Part shown: positions 23,486 to 35,520 of the stretch, piece after piece
How the letters are laid out: each line of letters starts with the position of its first letter
How positions within the stretch are numbered: position 1 is the first letter of the stretch
DNA from: Prostheceraeus crozeri
Lineage: Eukaryota > Platyhelminthes > Polycladida > Euryleptidae
DNA length: 64,000 bases
NCBI GenBank assembly: GCA_907163375.1
Contig: CAJQUW010005245.1
Coordinates: 186,001 to 250,000, forward strand
Direction of reading: 5' to 3'
The notes under the pieces: generated by a model
Told to the model about the DNA's origin: nothing
Databases searched by the model: none
Seen by the model: the letters and a program-made list of their open reading frames with translations, nothing else
Translations under genes and position numbers: made by a program

Positions 23486-24345
23486 GTCTTTCTTTCTTTC
23501 TTTCTTTTCAGCCATTCAGGCCACTGCTGGCCGATAGCCTCCCCAATTTGCGCCATCTGATTCGGTCTTGAGTTAGGCGCATCCAGGTCTTTTCCTTGGT
23601 AATCGCTTCGATATCATCCCTCCATCTTCGCCTCTGATGTCCACGCTTTCTCTTGCCATGTCTTGGGGTCCACTCTGTGCATTTCTTAGCCCATCGGTTG
23701 TTTGACATTCTGGCTAGGTGTCCAGCCCACGACCACTTTAAGGAATGTATCTTTCTTGTGATGTCACAGACTGCTGTTTTTGTCCCTATGTTTTCGTTTC
23801 TCCATCTGTCTCTTCTCGTGATACCAAGTGTAGATCTTTCCATATTTCTTTGAGCTACGGCTAAGATATCAATCTGTTTCTTCGTGAAGGACCAGGTCTC
23901 CGCACCATACGTCATGGCAGGCAATATGATTCCATCCATAATTTTTCTTTTTAAGCAAAGAGGGATTTTCCTGTTTCGCAAAAACTGGTTGTATTGTCCT
24001 AACCTTTTCCAACCTTCTGTCGCTCGCCGTTGTGCTTCTGCATGAGTACTGTCAGTTGTGATGAGTTGGCCTAAGTATTCATATTGTTCAACTTCTTCCA
24101 ATTCTTGATCATTCACCTTCAGCTTTCTATCAGGTTCTGATGTCTGGGCTGTTGAATTTCTCATGATCTTAGTTTTCTTGAAATTCATTTTCATACCATC
24201 TTTTCTCCCTTCTGTATTAAGCGACTCTAGCATCGTTTTCATGTCATTCATTGACATAGGAAATAGAACGATATCATCAGCAAATCCCAGGTTACTTAGC
24301 ACTCTTCTCGTTCACCATTTATTTTGAGACCATGCTTAATAAATG
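23486..24345 (-). pseudogene. RTE-type LINE, RT catalytic box to 3' end
   Basis: The minus strand holds a 264-codon frame (24302-23508). It begins at the RT box LGFADDIVLFP and continues EVEQYEYLGQLI, LPAMTYGAETWSF, SLKWSWAGHLARM and WTPRHGKRKRGH. This is the standard RTE/BovB-like endonuclease-reverse transcriptase order. GLKINGER lies just upstream in another frame, so a frameshift separates it. After the stop, the element ends in a gaaagaaagaaag microsatellite (23486-23507 on the plus strand as tctttctttc). Short 3' ends with simple repeats are typical of the RTE clade. Upstream RT and endonuclease domains are lost to 5' truncation. Confidence 0.85.
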
Positions 24346-25112
24346 CATATTATCATTATTATTATGTATCCAGACTTCCAAAGGTGGTAGAGAGGTATTG
24401 TCATTAATCCTTTGGTTGTTGACCTTTTTCTTCTTCGGGCTCCACTGTCACCTATCAATATGATTTATTAACTTCAATTAAGAATATCGAATTTGCTGCA
24501 CGTGCTTGATAGTTTGTGAACTTAAGTGAGTTAAACTAAATGTCTGCATAATCTCGATGATAATATTGATAAATCCTAGTGATGCAAACCAGTTTCCATT
24601 GTACTTCAGTATATTTTCTAAAAATAGGTTTTTAATTGCGTACCCTTCTCATAGTGCTAAGTACTCATTAAGTTCACATTTATGTCTCATTTATCCCATC
24701 ATCCATCACGACATATGATGTGATTTATTGCCTTCGAATTGCATTTGAACAAATCTGACTGCTGATATAAATATGCCACTCAAACATCAAACAATTTACG
24801 TCATCAATGATAAAAATAATTCACTTGCACTTCTATTTCTCAGCTGATTAATATTCACTGGTTGCAAAACTGAATTCATTCCTATATTTGATCACCATGT
24901 TTTGATGTCAGCATCGATGATTGAAAGGATGAATATTGTCTGACTACTGAATGCACTTAATTAGGTAAAATTACTTCACAGAAAACGCAAGAAACTGCAA
25001 GGTTACAGTCGTTGCATGCTGTGTTTGGCGGTCTCTATGTGCTGCTTGTTGCAATAATTGCATGGCGGTATTGCCTGAATCTGTTTCCATCTTGGAAATG
25101 ATCCAGTGTTGT
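24346..25112. other. No recognisable feature
   Basis: AT-rich DNA between two LINE fragments. Confidence 0.4.
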
Positions 25113-25126
25113 CACAACGCTTTAAC

Positions 25127-25438
25127 TTACTTACTTTCCTTTACTTTCTCCTGTTAACGTCTTCTTTTCCTCCTCTGTTGAAGGTTGGAAGATGTGAAAC
25201 TTCTCCATCGAGAACGGTCCTGAGCATCACTCGCAGATATTCTTAGCTCCACCATGTCCTCATTAACGATTTGGAGTCATGTCTTCCTCGGTCTTTTACG
25301 AGGATGGGAACCTTCTACCATCACGTCGAGCACCTGCCTGATTGGTTCATCTATATTTCGACGCTTGATATGACCGAACCACCTAAGCCTTCGCTCTCTG
25401 ATTACCTCGTCTAACAGTGTGAGGTCACACCTGCTTTT
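25127..25438 (-). mobile_element. 5'-truncated LINE insertion with perfect 14-bp target duplication
   Basis: The 14-mer cacaacgctttaac flanks it exactly (25113-25126 and 25439-25452). The minus-strand translation gives DEVIRERRLRWFGHIKRR, NIDEPIRQVLDVM and AQDRSRWRSF, the last ~80 residues of a LINE ORF2. The 3' tail is ggaaagtaagtaagt on the minus strand. Its boundaries are unambiguous. Confidence 0.88.
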
Positions 25439-25584
25439 CACAACGCTTTAACAATAGATGAAAGTACATGTGGTTATCTACTGCAGCCTTGCCGCTCACT
25501 GGATGTGCTGTTGGTTTTAGCTTTTATCTTTTGACTCCTTGTTCTAAATTAGATTCTGTTTCGTTGATTAAAATTATTTGAAGT

Positions 25585-26500
25585 TTTCGCTATGCTCTAT
25601 GCTGATGATCTAGTGTTGATAGATGCCTCAGTTGAAGGCCTGCTGAAGTTGAAGTTGTCCTCTTGGAAAACAAGTTTGGCACCAAAAAGAATGAGAGTCA
25701 ACGTTGACAAGAGGAAGATGATGACGCCATGCAAGGTACTCGTACCTCTAGCGTAGTTTGGAGACAAGGGGTGGACGCGAATTCCATCAAGTGGGCGTGT
25801 GCGACCACTGGATCCACAAGCGATGTAGTGGTGTGAAGGGAACTTCAAACGCAGCTGCGTCTCATTTTGTGTGCCCAAAGTGAGTTAATTGTGGGTAGTG
25901 ACCGTTTCAAGTCAGTGAAGTCTTTCTGTTACCTTGGTGATATGTTAAGTGCCACAGGTGAATTCGACCCTGCAGTGCCTTCGAGAGTAAGATGTAGATG
26001 GAAGAATTTTCATGAACTTGTACCTTTCCTGACATCCAAAGCTCCCACCTTGAAAATGAAAGGCCAGGTGTATTCTGCTTGTGTCCGTAGCGCGATGATG
26101 TACTGGAGTGAGACATGGGCGTGATGAGTGATCAGATCATGAAGATTGAAAGAGCAGAAGAGGCAATGGTGAAAAGAGATGAGAGTGAACGATGGACGAT
26201 GGACACAGGAGTGAAGACCTAAGAAAGAAGATGAACCTGGAATATATTTCCGATGTTCTAAGAAGACTGCGGTGGTCACATTCTTGCAAGAGATGAGAAC
26301 TATCTCTCCCGTTGGAGGTCGACAGCAGAAGGCCGAGAGGAGACAAAAGGAAAACATGGTCGCAAGTCGTCTCCGAGGATCTTCACGCTGTGGACCTGAA
26401 TCCAGCAATGATCTACGATCGACAGGAGTGGAGGCGCGTTATCACAAAGCAGCAACCGTCTGACCCCGTCTAACGTGGACAAGGACGAAAATCGGGGAAG
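25585..26500 (+). pseudogene. LINE RT fragment with a cysteine-rich insert after the catalytic box
   Basis: The plus strand encodes AMLYADDLVLIDASVEGLL (RT box YADD), then RVNVDKRKMM. A frameshifted segment follows, VCDHWIHKRCSGVKGTSNA with a terminal CPK, then VKSFCYLGDMLSATGEF, GQVYSACVRSAMMYWSETWA and, in other frames, DLHAVDLNPAMIYDRQEW. A zinc-binding-like Cys/His insert (CDHWIHKRC) between the RT palm and thumb occurs in a group of invertebrate LINEs; I recall the arrangement but cannot name the clade securely. Several frameshifts and stops. The 5' part is missing. Confidence 0.78.
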
Positions 26501-27580
26501 CAAGAAGTTAGTAGTAAGTTCACTCACTTGGCTGACTGAATACAAAGTCAATATATTGTCTTGACATGGTTTTAACAATCATATCGATTGTCAACATTTC
26601 TTTCCGCTTTACTAGAAGACATGATAAAAGTACATAACAAGCCACGCGATAGAAAAAAGTCAACAAGATAGTTGTAAAAGTAGTCTGCGGTCACATGCAT
26701 ACATCACTCTTGCATTTTCAATTATATAGAGAATGGGACCATGTCCCCAAAATCTTGATGCCACGTGATAGAGCTACACCCATTCATTCTAAGTGAAAGT
26801 TGATCAGTCAAGGACTGTTACTTAAATTATTGAGCAAGACGAATGTAAGAGGTTGTCTCATCACCGACACATTCTTCTTGCTTTTTTCCAGCAACTTCTT
26901 TGTTGGCTAGACTTCACTTTGGTCAGTAGTGATGAAGCAATCGCTGAATATGTGTCCTTAATGCAATCAGGTCGGAAAGTGCCTGTTTCTGCTAGTCACC
27001 TTGATGCCTTGAGCTAGCAGACTGAGTGGAGGAAATAGTCACAACGTATTCAGAATTGAACACAAAAAGTTCACTTCTGATCCTAGTCACCTCCTAGTTA
27101 GCTACGACAAACGCATTATCTCTATTTTGAAGGAAGGCAATCGCTTCAAAAATTGAATGTCAATTGTCAAGTCTCTAAGTGGTAGCACTTTTACCAAAAT
27201 CTTGTCCTCTAGAGGTCAACATGTGTCCATACTATTGATCTACACACTTACACTGACGAGATTTGAAAGAAATTTCTTGTATCCTCAGAATGGAATTTTA
27301 ATGAAAAGAATCCAAAAGTGAACTACATGTATACGATGAAGGCGATCTTTATGTTGGGAATGAAGAGGATCTGTATGAACTGGTCAACTAAGTTGCTTAA
27401 GTGTTTAAGAAGTCATCAATCGAGAAAGACGAAATGTATGGTAGGAATGAAGACAGTAAGACATGCGATTGATGACACACAGAAGAGAGGTAGAATGATT
27501 TATTTGACTTAATTCTCGAATGCAGTGTATCAGGTTGGCACTAGGGTTTAATACCGGTATCGCTTCGGAACCGTGTGGTC
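26501..27580. other. No firm feature
   Basis: A few words near 27155-27220 (aagtctctaagt, gcacttttaccaaaatctt) faintly resemble 29965-30005 of the PLE relic below, so a very decayed relative may lie here. No coding frame I would defend. Confidence 0.3.
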
Positions 27581-27769
27581 TCCGTGACACAGTGGTTAAG
27601 TGCTTGGCTTAGCGATCTTTTGGTCCAGAGGTCGAGCCTCGAAAGTGTCAGTAGAAGTTGGCAGGAAGAGTATCCGGACTAAAAGTACCACAACGCTCCA
27701 GAAAAGTCTGACTGTGTCAGCACCGTCCAAGCCCCCAGGATGGGAGAATAGTGACGCAAAAGTTTCATT
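27581..27769 (+). mobile_element. tRNA-derived SINE, family 1, full length
   Basis: Head tctccgtgacacagtggtta (A box), ggtcgagcctcg (B box), body aggaagagtatccggacta, core gtcagcaccgtccaagcccc, tail gacgcaaaagtttcatt. All blocks are in family order. Confidence 0.9.
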
Positions 27770-28177
27770 GTACCGAATTTGGTGTCGGCATCGAATTGCA
27801 TTATACCAGAAATAGACGTCTTCTTGTGTGAACCCTCACTCAGAAGCTGTCAATAATCCCACTCAGGCATCAGAAATCTCTCTCTCCAGACTGCAACAAG
27901 CATGCAGGCTCCTGTCACATGGTCGGCAAAAGCAATATCTAACAGTAAGAATTATATGCATGTCAGACTTTTAAGCGTCAGTATTCCGTCATGCAGCTAT
28001 GATGCTAGTGTGATGAGAGACAAGCCGTACCACACTCCCCATTCTGCTTTAGTTAGGTCCTATATCTCTAGCAACTCCTTCAGAAATCATTTCTGACAAT
28101 AAAGCCAACTATAAAAAAGAAATAAGAATTTCGCTCCTCATTCACGACTTTATGTTGAATAAAATATCATTGCTTGA

Positions 28178-28222
28178 CACCCGACGTTTCGTCGTCCTGC
28201 CGACTTGTTCACGGGAAACAGT
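28178..28222 (-). ncRNA. Hammerhead-ribozyme-like motif (PLE pseudo-LTR relic)
   Basis: On the minus strand the sequence reads gtgaacaa, gtcg, gcagga, cgac, gaaacgtcggg. The gtcg/cgac pair can form stem II and GAAAC followed by GTC matches the hammerhead core and cleavage triplet. The CUGANGA box is degenerate (gtgaaca). Hammerhead motifs of this minimal type are known in PLE pseudo-LTRs. No PLE coding region is attached on this strand nearby, so it is probably a solo relic and inactive. Confidence 0.4.
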
Positions 28223-29479
28223 CGTCCGTGCACTATAATCGGCTTTATATAAAACATTTGTAGATCATTCAACAGCGCTGTTTAGTCCAAAGTTTAGTTT
28301 TGGAAGACTAGGTGAACTATCGTTGAATACGTTTGTGTTCCGACCGCCAGCACGCCAGTAAAGAAGGTCGAAAATGAGACTTTAACCGAATGATGTGCAC
28401 CATATGGTTACTACGAATCTACCCGTCTCCCTGTATTCTCTTCTTGTTATGCATGATGGAAAACACGTCAATCCAAAGGGAAGCAGAGAGGTTTTTGGTA
28501 AAAATGAGATGTTCAATGTTTTTTCTGATTAGGTGAAAAGTTTAAAGTCTAGAGCCATGACTGTTGGTGTGGAATGTCTTCAGTGCAGAGATGGATTCAC
28601 CTTCGTCTGTCTGTAGGTCAGTCTAGAGCGGACAAATCTTAACCCAGCCATTGTATTCATTGGTACCAAGCGATAGAGATTGATATTGAGATATTCGTCT
28701 CCCTTTCGCTAACGTTATTGGCCAAGCACGCGCAATGTAGCAGATACTTATTAGGTAGGAAGCATGCAAGCCTCAACCATCAGATTGAGGTATCTGTCAA
28801 GTGAAAAAGTAATATCTTTAACCCAATGTTTCTCCGTGATGTGTTTGTCAAATGGATATATTGTTCAAAGCGCTCGACTCCTCACGACCTAAATTTGTTG
28901 ACTGTGTACGCCTTAAGTGGTGCCGATGTTCTGGTTTGTCAGAATCCAGACTTAGATTTGCATTGCGTTTAATGTAAAATGATTTTCTAGCTCGTGTCTA
29001 GTTGTGACCATGACCATCAGTATTGAGGGATGTCATCTCTAGACCCGAGCACGTCGACAAGACACTTTGTCTCTTTGTTCTTCAGACAATGACCTTATGT
29101 GTTATGCACGTTTGTCTGTGAAGCCAAAATTCAGAATTAACAAGTCTTCTTATGTAGGCAATCCCAACATTTTTATTGAATTATAGTCACTTTTAACCAC
29201 CTCGCATACATCAACGATTGCAAGTATGATAGTAGCTCACGCGCATGATAAATGATGACCTGTAGCTGTATACCGGAGCTATAGCATACCGAAAATCATG
29301 GACTCAAACTAAGTGCTTTTCAGAGAAACATAGAAAATCTCATTTTTGCCCAAATTTTCAGTCTGCTTGCTATTCTAATTGCATATGTGCTGTCTTGCTG
29401 CTTTTCCATATACTATGTTTAGAAAGGTGTCCACAAATGATCCACCAAGCGTCATGCTAATCATGAACTGCATATTGGA
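28223..29479. other. No recognisable feature
   Basis: Possible location of the missing N-terminal half of the PLE relic at 29530, but I cannot identify its motifs here. Confidence 0.3.
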
Positions 29480-29529
29480 TTAACTACGAAAATCCTGAAT
29501 CGTAATGTAAGTCAAGATTTCTTATACAT

Positions 29530-30840
29530 TTGATGAATCCGACAGACTGGGTTACCGGTCACCGTCACCATGCATCCTCAAAACCAACTACTTTCCTTTG
29601 TGAGCACATCAAGCAAGATAATCATAATTTTTGCTATCTTAGATTACAAATTATAGACCATGTTGATTCTAACCTTTCTGATGACTCTGAAATTAGAGAT
29701 AAGGAACTTCTGAAGAAAGAAGATTTTTGGATTAAAAACGCTCTGTACAATCTTCCCACTTGGCTTGAGCGATCAAGGTTTTGGTTGTGTCTCCAAAGGT
29801 TCCTTACATAAACAGTACTTCCCTTCTCCAGTCCCCAGAAGACCTAGAGGTCACGAGATTCACCGTAGTAAGAAAGATGCATAAACCACCTGGTTAGAAC
29901 CTCTCTACAATAAAATTAATGACCTTAGTAATTCCAATATGTTTTACGAATTTCAAATCTCTTTAAAATCTCTAAGTCGTGCTACTTTTAAGAAAATTCT
30001 TCCTTTTGCTCTGAGCAGGCCTGGCATCTGCTCGTTTCAGGTTGACTGTTTCTGTTCGAGATTCTTGAAAGCCAAAGATTTGGTTGATAAAGTCGACAGG
30101 GAAGTTATTATTATCCCTTTTGAGTGCAAAGAAGTAGATCTCTTGAAAGTTTCTTCCATTTTTGCTGATTCCAGTGTTAACAGTATGTTGGCTAATCCAA
30201 TTCGAAGTAAAAGTCCACTACAGGTCTTCTACATATACACCACCCCTAATGGACTGAAGCTTTTCAATTGCCACCAAGCTTCAAAGAATGAAAAGCAGAA
30301 TTCATAGTTAAAAAACAGATTCATAGCTGGTGCCAGGAACAGCACTTCCATATATTTGGCCATACTTGTGAACAAAGGTTTGCAATTGGTCCGGGGAAAG
30401 TTTAGAATAATTCGGGTGTGAATGACTTCTGGAGCATCAACTCTTTTGGGGAATTTCTGAAGAGGATGTCGGGTTTGAATTTCCACTCTTTACAAGTTCA
30501 TGATTTTTTCACATTCTATACGAATCTTGATTTAAACCAGGTTAAGGACTCCTTGAGAGACTTGTGTGAGATAATATTTTGCAGTTCCAAGAGCTTCGTC
30601 TGAATTGGATATTTTAGAACTTTCTTCTCGAATAAAAAGTACAGAGGATATCACGACTGGTCCAAAACCCAATTCCTCAGTGCTATTGATTTCATCCTAG
30701 ATAGCACTTTAGTTACCTTTCGGGGGACTTGTCTTTAAACAAATTTGGGACATTCCTATGGGTGGGATTTCCAGTTCACTTTCGGCTGACCTCTTCTTAG
30801 CTTACAGGGAGTTCAAGTTCGTGGCGGGTCTGCTTGTGAG
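29530..30840 (+). pseudogene. PLE relic with GIY-YIG segment upstream of RT (Naiad-like order)
   Basis: Order on the plus strand: first, WVTGHRHHASSKPTTFLCEH followed by KEDFWIKNALYNLP (29542-29770), resembling the C-terminal half of a PLE GIY-YIG endonuclease. Second, a basic linker RRPRGHEIHRSKK. Third, a segment PLQVFYIYTTPNGLKLFN (30218-30271). Fourth, RT pieces VHDFFTFYTNLDLNQVKDSL (about 30500-30560) and FKQIWDIPMGGISSSLSADL (30733-30792). RT block FDFSTLYT and block IPMG..CAP are recognisable despite substitutions. Frames change at least three times and an internal RT section is missing. Endonuclease-first order is characteristic of the Naiad/Chlamys PLEs, not canonical Penelope. Assignment by eye; the YIG strand itself is not seen. 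Confidence 0.6.
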
Positions 30841-30859
30841 CAAGACACCAAGCTTCTTT

Positions 30860-33674
30860 CATGCACCACCAGGTATGTCAAAGACATTTGTGTATTTAAT
30901 TACAAACACTTCGATAAGATCCTTCCTGAAATCTGCCCAATGGACCTCTTGGCTAGTGGAAGCGGTGATAGCGATCTTATTTTGGTTTCTTTTGTTTCTT
31001 TATTTTCGCCATTTTTAATTTTGGCCAGTTTCTCGTCATGTGCTGAGCACACATTTTAGATTTTAGTTGTAAATAAAATTGATTATCAGTTTTACTTTAT
31101 TTCCCATCCCTTCAAAGGTTGAGTCGGCTAGCCATTACATGTATTTCGTTTCCTACTCTATACAGGGGTAAGTTACTCTATGTTATCAGCATTAATTTAT
31201 ATTAATTCGCTCTTGACTTTAAGTAACCTAATTATTTACACGATTTTCCACTAGGGTAGTTGTTTAACTTTGCTATCTTCCGCATTTTTTACCGTGTCGT
31301 GTTTTAATTTAATTACAAAGCTTCTAAAGCAATACTGTATGAAGACATGTGTTGCACTGCATTCCTTCTAGACGATCACTTGAGAAATTAAATGCAGACA
31401 TCTTTCATTGGCTTTCGACTGAAATTAGATCATCGCTTTAACTAATGAATGATGTTACTCAGTAACTCATAACTTCTGCTTTTGCTTTGACCTAAGTATA
31501 TTTGTTTCACAAACTGTGCACAGTGAATTTATCAAACAGCCGTTTTAATTGCTGTTTTCTGTGATTGATTACAATTGTGACATTCTCAATCACCAAACCT
31601 TTTATTTTCCACTTTTTTTAGCGGTGTGCAGTTTACAGTATACCTATTCATTTTGGTCTACAACCTTCCAACTGCAAATAATGAGCAGATATTGAACTCG
31701 AAATCTATCTTGCTACTAATATGATAATGCAATTGTTTTTTTGAGGGTTTCATTTTTCTCACATATCTAGGGCAACTGTCTTGCAGATAATGCGCATAGG
31801 ACTTTCCTGATCACGATGCTTGAGAATAGCCTTGCCTAGCTTATTCACACGCCTACTCGGTGCCTGATTTGCTGTTTTTCTATGTGTTCAGATTTAGTGT
31901 TGAGCAATGTGGATGTGATATTTGACGATTGCGTATTTATTCATAAACCATGAAAGCGTGCTAGAGTTTTGTGTGCAATAGTTGATTTCAATATTTTTGG
32001 TAGGAATTACACCAAGTGAAATTTTGTAGTTTTTAGACCATAGTTTGTGAATTATAGCTTATCTCTTTACAGACTTTGGGAGTCAGCGGTACTTGTTCCG
32101 ATTATTTTTCCGAATCATTGCCCTTGTTCTTTTTCTGTCGGACATTTTACTGGATGCTCTATTTGAATACTCGAACATGTGGAAGCTTTTATTAAATGAA
32201 CGAATTTAATGCTAAATATACAAAATTCCCATGAAATGGATGGTGGTATTGCAATGACTCAAGATATTTAGTTTTATGTTTTCCTAACTTTGTAATTCAT
32301 TTGATTTCTCCTGTGTTCTGTGCGCGCATATGCACTTTATAGTAAACACTTAATAAGTGCATATCAGTTCATGAATGCATTTGATCATATTCTTGTCAGC
32401 TTACTGCGAGATATTTGTTTTATTTCGATGTCACTTTATCAAAACATGCATGGCTGATTCGCTTGATTCCACTCAATGTCTTATTTTGAGAGGGTAAGCT
32501 AAATATTTCTTTCATTGAAGTTATTTATTTAGTGGGCTTTGATTTCAATTTCCCTTATCTATGGAATCACGTTCTCTTACTTTACATTCACAAACTTCAC
32601 TAGCACATTCATGAATTTCATAAGAGTAAGAAAAGATATGCGTGGATAGTAATGTAGCAGAGGAAGACGATCTGTGCTTACTTTACTGTTTGTATTAGCA
32701 GTAATAATCAGGCGATTTTTCTGCGTGATCCTTCAACAAGGATATTAAGACAGATAATCCTTTGCGAGACACCGATACTTCACTTTTTCAATTGTAATCT
32801 TGGATCTTAATCTTCCTTAAATCACATACTGATTTTCAACAGGCAATTCTACAAAATTTTTATCTTATAATTGTGAGTTAAATGTCACGAAGAACGGCGC
32901 TCTGCAAACCAAAAAGATGAAAAGTCCAAAACGTTGGGACACCTGAGTTTCATTTGATGATGAAATAATTAAAACATGCGATTCAAATCCACTTTGTAAA
33001 TACTATTTTTTAATTAATACCTAAGTTATGTTTTTTTATTAATGTTTGTCAATTTAATTAATGTTTTTTTACTTCTGTTGTGTTCATTATGTCAGTTATA
33101 GTTCATAAGAACGGAGTTCATTTTTAGTAGGAACTTTGTCCACTAAATTATTAATGGGACGTTGCATCTTATGTTTACGGACCCGCTGACGTAGATCGTA
33201 TAACTCAAAGTAGGCTTATTAAACTTGTGGTTCAGTGGATAGGTTGATGTCTGCATTGTCAATTAGCCAGTCTGCATTATTCTTCCAGATTTTATGTGAC
33301 AGACGTCTTGTTTACTTTCAGACTTATAGCACCGAATTTCTTGTGATTGACCACAAGTGGGCGACAGTGGCTCACTTTTCACGTTCATTAATGCTTATAA
33401 TCTGTAAATTGTCTCGACAAACTACAGCCTCTAAACTGTTAGCTTCGATTTTCTTTGCAGAAATTCTATGGATGCAATTTTGCGATCTGTCGATTTATTG
33501 TTTGTTATCGAATCACACAGTTTTGTTCGATTAACGTGTCCATTTTTAATTTTTTTTGGCGCATCTCCTCGATTAAAAGTTACTCGACACAATAATGAGT
33601 AGCACCTCAATATCGGATGCGGCATCAAGGGGTTGCAGAATGCAATCCGTCCTCCACGTGCTCGCGTAAAGGCA
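30860..33674. other. No recognisable feature
   Basis: Nearly 3 kb of AT-rich DNA. The 99-codon frame at 33235-33534 has no recognisable domain. No SINE boxes or long palindromes found. Confidence 0.45.
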
Positions 33675-33801
33675 GTGCCTTCCTGGCTAACTCACGCTCT
33701 GAACAGATGGTCCGGTGGCCTTGTGGGTAGAGGGCATGCTTGCACGTCCTCTAGCTCCGACGTCGCTGGTTCGAACGTACCCACGACTGATGAGGCCCAC
33801 C
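33675..33801 (+). mobile_element. tRNA-derived SINE, family 2, copy 1
   Basis: Blocks in order: gtgccttcctggctaa, cacgctctg, gtggccttgtgggtagag (A-box-like), cacgtcctctagctcc, gtcgctggttcgaacg (B box), gatgaggcccacc. They match the reverse complement of 47417-47547 throughout. The tRNA-like head is clear. It could be mistaken for a tRNA gene, but the flanking homology between two loci shows it is a repeat. Confidence 0.78.
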
Positions 33802-33830
33802 AGTTGCATCTGTTGAGAATTGATAAATAG

Positions 33831-35239
33831 TGGCGCGAAATTATCCCATAAAATTGGATATACATTTCCCCGAAAGTGGTAATTCTAAGTTGTAGAGTGT
33901 GGATGATACGTAGTAAATTGAATATATTTTGGCCCTGGGTCAAAGTCAACGTTTGATAAATATTTCCGGCGGGGTACAGATTGCTCATGCTCCTCAAAAG
34001 GATATCAAAAGTTCACATTCCATTGCAATAATTCTCTTAATTTTTCTTTATTTCATATTGTTGCGCAACACAACCGCCCACAATGTAAAATATCTATTCG
34101 ACTTCTTCCACATCTTCTCAAACGTGGCAACCTTGAAATTGGCTGGAATTCTATACTCCCACGCTTTGTATGTCACGTATACAGCTTCAGTCACGTATAC
34201 ACTGTCTGTTCCTGGGAGTAATGCTCATTGAAGCTCTATTTGGGAAAGATCGACGACAATTTCGATTCATTCATAATTTTGTTGTGCGTGGGCGTTGATT
34301 CTCATTCAAAATTCAACTCCTACAAAATAGACATTTTTAGCTAAGGGATAAATGGATTGCTATCGGGTTACAATGACTATTGCGGTGTGTTGAGTTGTTC
34401 GATTGAGTGCGTCATCATCTCTTAAATAAAGTTGTATAAAATCTCAATTATATCGCTATAGCAATCAAAAGTACAGTTTGCTTTAAGTGAAAACCAAATA
34501 AGTTGTGTGATAGGTTCAAGTTGACAAATCGACCAAAATTAATTTCTGCATTTTGTATTACAGTTGCCCAAATTCAGTTGTTTTGACAGCTGTAGATTAT
34601 CTCCTCCTTGGTGTTTCTAAAGCTCTGTATAGTTAGTTAATTGCGACAAAACTAGATGTATTTTCTGTCTAAATACAGTTTTGTGAGAATTGCCCAAACG
34701 CTTTGTGAATTAAAGACGATAATGTCAAATGACGCGTCTTTTACGGATCGTGGCACCAACTTGATGAGAAGCCGAATTTTATATATGAGAGCGAATCTAT
34801 GTATACCGTATATCAACAACAGTGTACTTGTAGATGATAAGAATCATGTAGCCATTCCAAATTTGATCTGACCCAAGGAAATCGTTTCAAGATCAGTACA
34901 CGGGCTGGGGACGAAGTTTAGGCAAGAATAACCAATGAAAGTTGAAGATTTACACGCGAAACTGATTCTAGCCCAATGATGCAATCGTTGACAAGTGAAT
35001 CTAAGCACTTGTGAAATATAGGTACGTAAATGAAAGCACGTGTAGTGTGTAATTCCGCCATGATGGTGCATTGTGCGAGGCTATGTAGACCTCAATTCTA
35101 GATGTTTTTCATTCAAATGTAATCAAGCAATCACAGATCTAACAATAAAGGTCACATAAATTAAAGGACAGTTATCAATTTTATATAGGAAACGGACAAT
35201 TTTCTTCGATATCACGATTCTTGAATGAAGTCACACTCA
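33831..35239. other. No recognisable feature
   Basis: Open frames reach about 100 codons but resemble nothing known. A small duplication tcacgtatacagcttcagtcacgtatacac is at about 34172-34203. Confidence 0.4.
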
Positions 35240-35244
35240 CTCTA

Positions 35245-35520
35245 CGATTCGATTTATCGTCCCTTTTTCAACGTCTTCAGACGCCAGTGCCATTTCAGCT
35301 GTAACGCCAGATGGACCAGGGGCTTTGCTTTTTGCAGACAGACTGATTGCTGCAGAAACTCACTTTCATCAAGATGACTGACCGCTCCCTGAACCCGTTA
35401 TGTACTCAGAAGCACTTCATAGGTTGATGGGACGTCCATCAGATTGCCCATGTAAACTGTTCACATTCTTAGTTTCTCTTCTTCAACCACGGCAATGCCT
35501 CCACCGCAGGAGGTACAAGT
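35245..35520 (-). pseudogene. LINE RT N-terminal fragment
   Basis: The minus strand encodes KSKAPGPSGVTAEMALASED (around 35340-35280), the conserved start of RTE-type RT domains (K.KAPGPDG.TAEM). Flanking sense in adjacent frames is decayed. This is the part of a LINE upstream of the catalytic box, unlike the other fragments in the window. Confidence 0.6.

Noticed and set aside
26930-27500. Decayed relative of the PLE relic at 29530
   Set aside because: Similarity is limited to a few short words; too weak to call.
32905-32945. Possible further hammerhead-like relic (gatgaaaagtccaaaacgtt)
   Set aside because: It resembles the wording of PLE hammerheads but stem II does not pair and GAAA is altered.
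33690-33770. tRNA gene candidate (A and B boxes clear)
   Set aside because: Homology with 47417-47547 extends beyond the tRNA-like part on both sides, so it is a SINE head. The acceptor stem does not pair well.
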